64,000 nucleotides of DNA from Capronia americana (lineage: Eukaryota; Ascomycota; Eurotiomycetes; Chaetothyriales; Herpotrichiellaceae): assembly GCA_016110215.1 (NCBI GenBank), contig JADWQD010000002.1, forward strand, positions 868,001-932,000, written 5' to 3'. A model generated the notes under the pieces. That model had not been told where the DNA came from and made no database searches. It saw only the letters and a list, made by a program, of their open reading frames with translations. Positions 1 through 9,527 of the stretch are shown here, one piece after another; the first letter of the stretch is position 1, and every line of letters begins with the position of its first letter. The position numbers and the translations under genes were made by a program.

Positions 1-859
1 AAGCTCAAGAGTCGATATCACACGTTCAAGTATTCTTCGTTGCCGATTTTGACTGGGCCGATCGTGCTCGAGTTTCTTCAGCCCCCTCGACAGCACTTCC
101 CATGCAGTTCCATAGAGGCGGCATCACCCCGGGCAGAGGTAGTATCGGTAGGATGCCGGACTCTGGATCGGCATCGCGCCACCCACGCAACTCGACTGAA
201 CGAGATGATCTAGATCCGCACGTAGCAATGGGTCCTGCTGCCAACAAGTGCACTTGGTTGACGGATTTCCACTCCAGACGTTCAGAAGTGCTCAAGTTGC
301 GGGGTTGAGAGCAGGGTGATGATTGTTCGCATGCATTTCCGCCAGCGTAGCAGCTTGAACCGGTGGCTTGGCATGGGCGGTCTGGAAGATGATGTGCAGA
401 TCGGTTCCTGCTGCTTAGAATCAATCCTGAGGTTTTGGCAGAGCATCAAGACGGGTGTTGAAACCGTGTCGAAAGGAGCAAAAGAAGCTGCGGTGGGCAG
501 TCTGCCTGCGGTGAAAGGCGGAGGAGGGCGGACTAAAGCGGCGCGGTGCGGCCATCCAATGACGCAAGTTTCTGTCCATCATGGATTCCCCGCGCCTTCA
601 CCAGCTCGCCGCGCACTCACCGGCAGCATCACCGGCTTAAGCAAGCCGTAAATGCTCATCTACTGGTAGGACATGTTCTTCCGCCGACCGTGCATCGGCG
701 TTCAGAAACGAAATCTCGGATAATGCCCACGAGTCTCGCGCGTTGAAGCTCACCGGCGTAGCTTAAACTCTGCTCAATTTCAACCAACTCGTCTGCGGGC
801 GTCACCTAGAGATTTCTTTTTGACAACTAGGTAAAACCGTGATTTGGATTCGGAAAGTC
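1..859. other. Intergenic, no recognisable gene
   Basis: Short overlapping open frames occur on both strands. The longest is a minus-strand frame of about 130 codons at 26-424. None shows a domain, a splice-supported extension or composition I recognise. The right end is the promoter and leader of the gene starting at 860. A gene running in from the left of the window cannot be excluded. Confidence 0.5.
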
Positions 860-2852
860 ATGTCTACAGCCTCGGCGAACGGCGTGGCCTCTACTGGGCC
901 AACATTGACCAACTACGCGGCGTATATCCCAGAAGGCAGCACACAGCCGCGCATTGGACATCTCGATTTAGAATCGAATGCGATTACACCCCTTTCCTAT
1001 GTCTCTGGTACGCCGGTAAGGAGTCTCTACGAAGTTATAGAGGCAGGCGAAAGCGCCTTCGTCCAAGATGGCGAGCCTTTGCCCCGAAGCAAAGCGAAGT
1101 TGTTGCCGCCTATCTACGGCCGGGATATTCTGGCTGTGGGGAAGAACTATGCGGTAGGCATGGCCTTGAATATCTGTCGTGGGCGCTAATGACGGCTTGC
1201 AGGCTCACGCCAAAGAATTCAACGCTTCGGGGTATGCGCTTGTGGAATTCGCTGGGACTTCCAGACGGTGTTGACTCTTTTTGATCTTTACAGCTACGAT
1301 AGCTCTGATAAAGTGGATATGCCAACCCACCCAGTCATTTTCACCAAACGATGGACTTCGGCAGTTGCCGACGGTGATGAGATATATCCGCACCCTGGCT
1401 TTACGGAGTCTGTCGACTATGAAGGAGAGATCGGAGTCATCGTTGGGAAGCCTGGTTTTAGGATTAGCCAGGCAGATGCCCTCGACCACGTCTGGGGCTT
1501 CACGATCATTAATGACGTGACAGCACGTGAACGACAGCGCGACCATAAGCAGTTCTACATTGGCAAATCGTGAGCAAGATCCTGTCCTTTAACGAAACGA
1601 AAGCAACTATTGTCAGTCAGGTACACCGTGCACACTAACCACCATCTGCAGACCCGATACCTTCGCACCCATAGGACCAATTGCTGTTCCTAAGGAACAT
1701 CTCCCCAAGGTACTCACCGTCACAACCACGGTAAATGGTGAGAAGCGGCAAGAAGGGACGACGGAAGACCTGATTTTCAGCATCCCATTCCTGATTGAGA
1801 CATTGTCTGCAGCACAGACGCTTCAGCCAGGAGATGTGTTGGCCACTGGAACGCCTGCTGGAGTTGGCTTTGGCTTCGATCCTAAGATCTGGCTCCACCC
1901 GGGGGACGTGGTCAGGATCTCTGTAACGGGTCTCGGCACGTTGACCAACAAGATCGCACAACCAGAGTCGCGCGCCACAATACTCGACCACGTCGTTTCG
2001 TCCGCTGTGCCAATAGCAAATGAGCGAACAGTCGAAGGTCGCGGGCTCATTTCTGTCGGCTCAAAGCGACTGTTTTACCAACGGAAAGGCGGTGACGGTC
2101 GAGCGCCGATTTATTTCATCCATGGTCTCGGCGGCACCTCGGAGTACTTCCAGCCCATCATCACAAGGCTGGGTGATGCTTGGGAATACCACCTTGCGGA
2201 TTTTGAGGGCCATGGCCTTTCGCCCACGTCCGCGACGAGCAAGTTGAGCATTGCTTCGTTGGCGTCCGATGCTTACCAGGTTCTTTCTCAGGCAGGAATA
2301 AACGCTGGCTCTGGCCTCACGATTGTTGCTCACTCGATGGGATGCCTCGTTGCCATAAGGCTGGCTTTGGACCATCCGGATCTGGTCAAGACGCTTATCC
2401 TTCAGGGACCTGGGCCTTCACCGCTCCCGGAAGCTGCCAGCAAAGCCACTTATGGCCGGGCTGCCCTTGCCCGCGAAAAGGGAATGCTGGGCGTTGTGGA
2501 TGCTGTCGTGGGTGCAGGGCTCTCCGACCACAGTAAATCCACGAATCCGCTCGCACTTGCCGCAGCGCGAATATCCCTACTGGGCCAAGACCCCGAAGGG
2601 TACGCAAAAGCTTGTGTGGCACTTGCCGATTCACACAAAGACACTCTCGATATATCTGCGTTGAAAGCAAGGGTGTTGATCATTACCGGCGAGGAAGATA
2701 AAGTCTCACCGCCTGACATGTGCCGGAAGATGAAGGAGAAGATACCCAACTGCGAGGAGGTAATCGTTCTGCCGAAGGTCGCGCACTGGCACCTCTTTGA
2801 GAACACGGAGAGTGTGTCGTCTGCAGTGACAGCATTCCTAGGGAAGCAGTAG
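860..2852 (+). CDS. FAH-domain / alpha-beta hydrolase fusion enzyme
   Basis: A 599-residue protein from four exons: 860-1153, 1203-1231, 1294-1569, 1652-2852. Residues 1 to about 325 are a fumarylacetoacetate-hydrolase fold: the AVGKNY entry, the EGEIGVIVGK and NDVTARERQ metal and substrate segments, GKSPDTFAPIGP, and the closing GTPAGVG/HPGDVV region. Residues from about 328 are an alpha/beta hydrolase with HGLGG oxyanion region, nucleophile Ser438 in AHSMG, acid Asp559 in GEEDKV and His588 in AHWH. FAH-family enzymes hydrate, decarboxylate or hydrolyse beta-keto acids. Alpha/beta partners in meta-cleavage pathways cut C-C bonds of ring-fission products. The fusion therefore suggests two sequential catabolic steps on one chain, which is inference. 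Splicing is supported by restoration of conserved FAH sequence across every junction. ATG 860 is the first in-frame ATG. A Zn2Cys6 regulator lies 596 bp downstream. Confidence 0.88.
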
Positions 2853-3448
2853 TCAGTCGCCAGGATGTTCCCGGGCTGCAGGAGACCGCAGGGTTTCTGA
2901 CCAGGCTTAAACCTGCAACGTTCCATTTGACCGTGCATTGGAGCAGGGATAGATATTACACTTCCGAGGTCAAATAAATCCTAATTCGTGTTGGGACGTC
3001 ACGCACTAAACGTCGCGAGGGACTTTGTTGAACAAGGATTGAGCACCACGGCTTCGTCTCGATAGATTTATTGTTTTGCTGGGAGATCTCTTCCCAAGCC
3101 TGGCAAAGGGCTTGCGGGGAAAGAGGAAAGGTTCAGGGCCTCCCCTAGCTGGCCGAGCCATCCCGATCGAGCCCCGGAACTTACTGCCCGGGTGCCCCAG
3201 AGTCACTTAAGCAGACAAGCAGGCGCCACCGGCCCCCGGATTCTCCTCTTTGACGCTTAATCTGTAACTTGCCACTGCCTCCACACTCTCGCCTCACTTC
3301 GCTCAAAGAAACAATCAAATAACAACATTGTCCGAGCGCAAGGCAATCTCAATTCTTCTGTCACTGCTCGCCGGTCTTTAAAAGGCCGAATATCTTTGCT
3401 TGTAATTGGGGTTGCCGAGGATTCGATCCTCGCTGTTCGCCGCGGACG
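2853..3448. other. Intergenic between FAH fusion and Zn2Cys6 regulator
   Basis: About 600 bp holding the 3' end of the fusion gene and the promoter of the regulator. Two short minus-strand frames (3006-3206, 3257-3520) show nothing recognisable. No operator could be assigned. Confidence 0.5.
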
Positions 3449-6038
3449 ATGATGCCTCAGCCGGTGAAACGGCAGCCTCTGAGCTGTGAAAATTGTAGAA
3501 AACGCAAGATGTGAGTCCACTCATCCGCTTCCTTGGGACGCCGAGTCGCTTCTTAGCAATCTCTTCGAGCCCATCAAGGGTATCGCCGGTATATGCTGAT
3601 CCCGCCTGCAGCAAGTGCTCTGGGGAGCGTCCATTTTGTCAGACTTGCGTCCGTCGTGGCTTCAGCCAAACCTGCTTCTATCTTCGACAGACCATCCAGA
3701 CCCCCCCTTCCTCCAATTCAGATGAGGTACTGCAGAAATTAAACCGGATTGAGAATCTGCTCGAAAGACAGGGCCAGCTGCTCGAGCAGCGGTATGACCC
3801 CGTCCCGAACTCGTATTCATCGAACCAAGACACCCCGTCTCAGCGACAGCCATCATCGCTGAACTCATCGCCATGGAATGAAGTCGAGGCCAGCCATCCC
3901 GAGGTGGCAGATACGAAATCTGTTGGGGCTGTTCTCATATATGGGGATGGCTATGAGCGCTTCGTTCCTGGCATTGCCTCTGCGGACGCTGATGCCGTCA
4001 ACGAGCTGATTCAATCTACTTCGGCACCTCCGATGTCGACAAATTTTCCCTTCAACGACGAATCAGTCCCGTCGCGCCACGCACTCCTGGACGAGTTACC
4101 TCCATGCCCTCAACGTGATGAACTCAAGGACTTATTCTTCGAAGTCTTCTCACCGGTATGTTTCTTCGCCGTGTACACCATGTTTCCCCTTCTCCCCTTG
4201 TACGAAGCGGGTGTGTCTCAAACCAGAAGCACCACGGTCCTTGGTGATATGGACTCGACTTTGGGCTTCGAGATTCTGAAAGAATAGAAGATGCATTTTC
4301 CTTCCGTACCTGTTAATTGGGTGCCCTTGCAAAGTATCGGTATCAGTCTCTTCCTTCAATCCGTCGGTTATCCCATCCTGAAAATCTGCCTATGATCCAC
4401 CCTGCTGCACCGACAGGACTCTTGACATGCGGGAAATGCTTGGGAACGAAACACACTGACTTTCTATTTGAATAGCTTTTCCATATCCTCCACGATCCGA
4501 CTTTTCATAGCGAATATGCCATGTTCTGCCAAAGGCCTGGAGAAGTGCCGCTCTCCTTCCTGGCGTTGCTGTTTGTTGTACTGTCCGTATCTGTCAACGC
4601 CTTGGACTCTGATCACCCGCTGTTGGCAGACCTTGGGGGTGCTGCCAGTCCTTCAGCTAAAATCAAAACTCTGGCAACCCAGTACCGATCAGCAGCCATG
4701 AGATGCCTATCGGCCGACCAGTTCCTCTGGCGACACAATCTGCATACTGTGCAAGCTTTGGTGCTGCTCATATATGCGATTTCACACGCTCATGGTCCTT
4801 CATGGGCTTTACTAGGGACAACTTTCCACATCAGCGTCTCGCTTGGGTGCCACATCGATCCCTCGCAGCTGAATCTTGACCCGGTGAGAAGTGAGCAGCG
4901 GCGCCGCTGTTGGGCAGGTTTGATGTTGCTCTACACCATTCAAAATACCACACTGGGTAACCTCGCTCCAATTAAAATAACAGAGTCGGCCAGTGTCCGG
5001 CTTCCTGCAGACATAGACGACGAGGATATTACTTTGAGCGGAAATCTGCAACGTTATGCCGAAGGAACCGACCCGAGGCCACCTACGAAAATGTCGTACA
5101 TCCTCTTGAAGTTCAAATTGTATTCATTGGCCTCAGAGATATGTCAATTTGCCAGGGACTGCAGAGACGTTGGCACTCTCCACGAACTCGAGCGTCGGAT
5201 CTCTGCAGAGGAGCATGTGCATGACGCAAGGTTTGCGGACGGGCAGCAGCTCCCGATCTATCACATTGCCCATCAGTATATCCTCAACAACTATATACAT
5301 TACCTACGACTCGTCCTCCACAGGCCATATCTCCAATTCTATGGCTCAGTTCCAGGTCGAGGGATTAGCCATTCCCCAGAGCAAGTACGTCAGAGCCGAG
5401 CACATTGCACGAAAGCAGCACTGGTTCTCCTCAGCAACCACGAGGGTCTGTGCTCCGACGTTCGTTTCAAGCCATATCGGTGGTTTGTTTATTCACTCGG
5501 AAGCTTCCAGGCCTTCCTGGCGGCCTCGACGCTAGGGGTCCTCCTTGCTTCCGATGACGTTACTAACCCACATCGTTCACAATATCTCGGAGCAATCCAA
5601 AAATGCCAGGTGAGATTCGAGAGCATGGCGGCAAGAAGTGATGTGTGCGCCAAAGCCGCTCGCATCTTGCGTCGGTTGCTGCAACCCTCGCCAACCAGAG
5701 GTGGTGACCTAGAGCCACCATCTCTGGTACACCAAGCTTCCAGCGCAAGCGATGAGTCCGAGATGTGCAGTAGCATGGACGGATACACCTCGATCAACCA
5801 ACCGACTCCTATGGCTGGATTTGCTCAGCCTGGATTTGCATACGATGGCCCGGCGGTCAAGATGGATACATCATGGTTCAATTGCCCTCCACAACTGTAC
5901 GAATTGATGTCACTGCCCGCGGAGCAGTGGTTTGGCGGTGCTTCCTCGTTGGCCTGGGACTGGAACAGTTGGGTTGAAGTCGAGCCTTATGCGAATGGGC
6001 CGGTAGCACTCGGGGGTGGGCCTGGCGTTATGATGTGA
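3449..6038 (+). CDS. Zn2Cys6 fungal transcription factor
   Basis: Predicted 722 residues from exons 3449-3510, 3612-4155 and 4476-6038. The first splice assembles a complete binuclear zinc cluster: Cys13, 16, 23, 30, 33 and 42 (C-x2-C-x6-C-x6-C-x2-C-x8-C). A linker follows with a short coiled-coil-like heptad stretch (LNRIENLLERQGQLLEQ). The large third exon carries the fungal-specific regulatory domain, with the RRRCWAGLMLLY segment and the conserved RPYLQFYG region. The second intron is 320 bp, long for this genome. Joining 4155 to 4476 gives VFSPLFHILHDPTFH, typical of this family, so the join is well supported although an unseen short exon inside is possible. Role: nuclear DNA-binding regulator. 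Its position beside the FAH/hydrolase fusion suggests local control, which is inference. Two ATGs in tandem (3449, 3452) could start it. Confidence 0.88.
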
Positions 6039-6336
6039 ACACGACCTATGAAAAACTCAAAGCCTAAGGGGCACATATTACGGACATGTAACAAAATGAT
6101 GAAAACAAAATAACACAATGATGAAAACAAACAGTTGTTGCTTCAGCTAACCCAGAACAATGGATCTCGTCTCTCACGTTATGGTTATTGCATATACCGT
6201 GTGAGAGACTCCACCGTACTTCGCCTAGGACGGACCACTTTCATCCTTGTGGCAGTATCAAAGGTCCAGAAAGCTCCTCCCACTCCACCGGCCCATCCTA
6301 TTTCATCCCTCACGAACCCTGAAACTTCACGAAAAG

Positions 6337-7483
6337 ATGTCTAGGCCATCACCGTCCCTTCAGCATACCCTCCGACGGCTGTATGCGCAACCAGCCTCCA
6401 CAAAGTCCAGGTCGCTGCACTGGCAAACAACAACGACCTCTTCTTCCTCATCAATCAGACCATCTCCCGCGCGTCGCTACCCTCTCTCGCCACAATGCCT
6501 CCACTCCCGAGCCTTCACATCCTCGACCCCGAGGTTAAGAGCAGGAGACAAGCTGTACCACCGCACAGGCGTACGTATCTTCATCCGCGGTACGTCTCCC
6601 ACGTCTAACGCATTGTGTGCGCCTACGTATAGCCCTTCTCATTCAGATCAGCAAGTCTATTCCTGGCGGTCGGCGCAGGCATGATTTTTTACTTCCAGTA
6701 TGAGAAGAAGAGGCTCGAGAGAAAGAGGATCGTCGAAATGAGCAAGGGCTACGGGAAGCCGAAAGTGGGGGGGCCATTCACATTGAAGGACGTCGAGGGC
6801 AAGGAGTTCACGGAGAAGGATTTGCTGGGGAAGTATTCGTTGGTGAGTATCTAACCCACAACCCCCCCGGGACTACGGAGCGTCATTCCTACTACAGAAG
6901 ATAAGGCGGCGGCGGCGGCGTGAATGCTCGAATGCGGCTGACATGGGTGATCTGTCTGCAGATCTACTTCGGCTTCAGCCACTGCCCCGACATATGCCCC
7001 GACGAGCTGGACAAGATGGGCGAGGCCCTCGACATCATTCAAGAGAAGGCTCCCAACACGGTGCGTCCGATCTTCATCTCCTGCGACCCGAACCGCGACA
7101 CGCCGGACGTGCTGAAAGCGTATCTCGCCGAGTTCCACCCCTCGATCCTCGGCCTTGTCGGCACGTGGCAGCAGACCAAGGACGTGTGCAAGCAGTATCG
7201 CGTCTATTTCTCCACGCCGCCAGAGTTCAAGCCCGGTGAGGAGGATTACTTGGTCGATCATAGCATCTACTTCTACGTCATGGACCCGGAGGGCGACTTT
7301 GTCGAGTGTATCGGGAGGCAGGACACGCCGGAGAGTGCGGCCGCAATAGTGTTGCAGCATATTAGGGACTGGACGAGGGAGAAGAAACCGATCGATACGA
7401 CGCCGTTGCCGTATTTGCAGAAGAAGCAGGAAGGCGAGGCAGGTGCGGCAGCGGCTTCAGCTCCAGCTCCAGCTCGGACATAG
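6337..7483 (+). CDS. SCO1: SCO1-type mitochondrial copper chaperone
   Basis: A 321-residue protein from exons 6337-6570, 6633-6842 and 6962-7483. The N-terminus is rich in Ser, Arg and Thr with almost no acid, as expected of a mitochondrial presequence. One membrane segment follows near residues 82-100 (LFLAVGAGMIFYF), then a basic stretch and a thioredoxin-like domain. The copper ligands are all present: Cys156 and Cys160 in HCPDICPDE and His248 in VDHSIYFYV. Family knowledge: SCO1 is anchored in the inner membrane and delivers copper to the CuA site of cytochrome c oxidase subunit 2. The C-terminal Ala/Pro tail is unconserved. Both introns fall in phase 0, and the second contains a GGC repeat just before its acceptor. 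Confidence 0.95.
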
Positions 7484-8508
7484 TGAATTCAGGAGACGTT
7501 CGAGAACCTCGCCACACCTCAGTTCGAGGTGCGGCTGCTAAAAAAAAAGGTGACGGAGAGTATAGTTGAGCTGCGGGTCCCCATTCGACCGCAATTGCAA
7601 ACTAGAGGTCAAGTGAGAGTTCGGCCGAGAGGCCAACTGGGAGTTTAAGAAAGAACCAACGAACTGACCCCAAGCGATGGTTGAAATTCAACGGGCATGG
7701 CGACGGAGTGGGATTATCATGTACAAAAACTCCACTTCTCACATAAAACAGTACTGTAATCGAGAGTATTCGCAGTTCAGGTCAAGTAGGAACTCGACAT
7801 GAGATATCGAGCAAGGACTACATCCCACGAACAGACTTGAATGAGCATGGCCTACCGAGTGGGATGGTGAAATCCTCTCATCACACGTTACTGTACTCTT
7901 AACACCCACGACAAGAAAATGGAAAGTGTGCGGGTTCTCCGTACTCAGGACGGCTTTGTTGCGAGAACCCCTATGGTCAAACACAATCTGATCCAGCTCC
8001 ACGGGCCGTGTAGTCAGTACTTACCGACGATACTGTGTAGCCAGTCGCTGTTCAGCCCTGACCCTTGACGTGAACCAGAATCAAGATCACGCCGTCTCGT
8101 ATCTTGCATATGGCTTTCATCCAATCTGATTGCGTCCCAGCCCCTTCTTTTCAAGTGTTGGGTCATGAAGTTCTCCATTAGGAAGGACGGTTGCTCTTTC
8201 AGGGCAGTCCTCGTACAGGGGAGGCTCTTAGGCACATAAAATGATGATTCTCCCCTATATGAGTGGAATGGGAGGCAAGAAAAGGGAGGCGGTGAGGCAT
8301 AGACGTGGCTCCATTGAGACGGAGAGAAAGGGTTGTATTTTGCAAGATTCGGACAATTGTTTTGGATTTGTGTGGGGAATGGGTTTTGGAAGAATTCGGT
8401 AGCGAATAAGGTGCGGCTTGGCGAGAAGATGTGTTGTTGGCCCGGCAGATAGCACGGCGGGAACCGACGACGTATCGATCACCAGGAGCTTCTCATTGGC
8501 ATCTCCAG

Positions 8509-8517
8509 TACGGAGTA
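8509..8517 (+). repeat. TACGGAGTA dispersed 9-mer
   Basis: One of five exact copies in the window, all in intergenic DNA: 8509-8517, 8910-8918, 10616-10624, 40330-40338, and 54301-54309 as TACTCCGTA. About 0.5 would be expected by chance on both strands at even base composition. Near matches occur at 18651, 38595, 46883 and 54141. Confidence 0.7.
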
Positions 8518-8657
8518 ACTCGTATGTGTGTTCCGCCTCCATTTGAGGGAGTGGTGAGGTTTGGCTGAGGCCGAAGGTGAGTGGGATGTGAGGGATTGTG
8601 CCTCTCATGCTATGACGTAGGCCACTTCGCGTGGCCGAAATCGCTTACTCGGGCATG

Positions 8658-8667
8658 CTCGTACGAG
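8658..8667. repeat. Palindrome CTCGTACGAG
   Basis: A perfect 10-bp palindrome found at 8658-8667, 38676-38685 and 59018-59027. The last two lie within an identical 15-mer. About 0.06 copies would be expected by chance at even composition. All are intergenic. Confidence 0.7.
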
Positions 8668-8948
8668 TGAACGTTCCTTCTGCGCCGAACCTTTCGAATG
8701 TGCAAATCACACCCGCCGTCTGCCGCAACTTTCCGCCGCATGCACAAGGATAAACTGAGCCTTGAACCAGCGCAAAAGGGCGTACCAAAAGCTGCCGCGC
8801 TACTGGGAAAATGATCAAGACATCCGGCGCAGGCGACATATTATTCACTTGACGCGCATTGTACAGAGATCCTCATTTTCCTGGGGTTTCGGCCGCAAGC
8901 CACAGTACATACGGAGTACCACAAACGCTCTGATCCCTCGACTCTGCT

Positions 8949-9527
8949 ATGGCGACGGAAGTCTCAGCGCCCGTAGCACACGGGACCGATGCCGCTGCAA
9001 AGCCCAAGGCGTCTTCGTCTGTTCTTGACCCTTCAAACTTCCCTCAAACGCTTGACTCCAAGACGATTTACATCTCCTTAGTCTATGACCCTCTCGATAT
9101 ACCTGCATACCTTCGCTTCACTCGCTCTCCGACCGCAGGCGCAAATGTCCTCTTCCTTGGCACTACGCGCAACAACTTCGACCATCGTCCGGTCTCTCGG
9201 CTCTCATATTCAGCGTACCCCTCCCTTGCGTTGAAGTCTCTGTATGCGATCGCCGAGGACGTGCAGAAGAAACACGGGCTAGAAAAGGTTGCCATCGTTC
9301 ACCGCCTCGGTGAAGTGAAGATCGAAGAGGAGAGCATTGCCGTTACCGTCAGCAGCGGTCATCGTGCCAGTGCCTGGAGAGCCGCAGAAGAGATCCTGGA
9401 GAGGGTAAAAGCTCGGGCCGAGATCTGGAAGAGAGAGTGGTTTGCGGATACTGGGGAAGTCGAGGAAGGCGTTTGGAGAGCGAACAGAGACAGAGATGGT
9501 CACGGCAACGTCGTACAGCCGAATTGA
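8949..9527 (+). CDS. cnxH: Molybdopterin synthase large subunit (MoaE/MOCS2B)
   Basis: An intronless gene for 192 residues. After a roughly 40-residue leader, the MoaE fold is clear: GANVLFLGTTRNNF near the substrate pocket, LSYSAYPSLALKSL, VAIVHRLGEVKIEEESIAV, the SSGHRASAW helix and the lysine-bearing KARAEIWKREWF active-site segment. Family knowledge: the large subunit, with the thiocarboxylated small subunit (MoaD/CnxG), adds two sulfurs to cyclic pyranopterin monophosphate to make molybdopterin in the cytosol. In Aspergillus nidulans the large subunit is CnxH. I do not see the small subunit in this window, so the two-subunit bicistronic arrangement of animals is absent here. The open frame begins with this ATG and the length fits the family. 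Confidence 0.95.
   Translation: MATEVSAPVAHGTDAAAKPKASSSVLDPSNFPQTLDSKTIYISLVYDPLDIPAYLRFTRSPTAGANVLFLGTTRNNFDHRPVSRLSYSAYPSLALKSLYAIAEDVQKKHGLEKVAIVHRLGEVKIEEESIAVTVSSGHRASAWRAAEEILERVKARAEIWKREWFADTGEVEEGVWRANRDRDGHGNVVQPN

Larger units (their letters stand above)
7484..8948. other. Intergenic, no convincing gene
   Basis: About 1.5 kb between SCO1 and the molybdopterin synthase gene. A minus-strand frame at 8255-8608 (about 117 codons) is the longest and resembles nothing I know. The stretch contains two copies of TACGGAGTA (8509-8517, 8910-8918) and the palindrome CTCGTACGAG (8658-8667), described under repeats. Confidence 0.45.
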
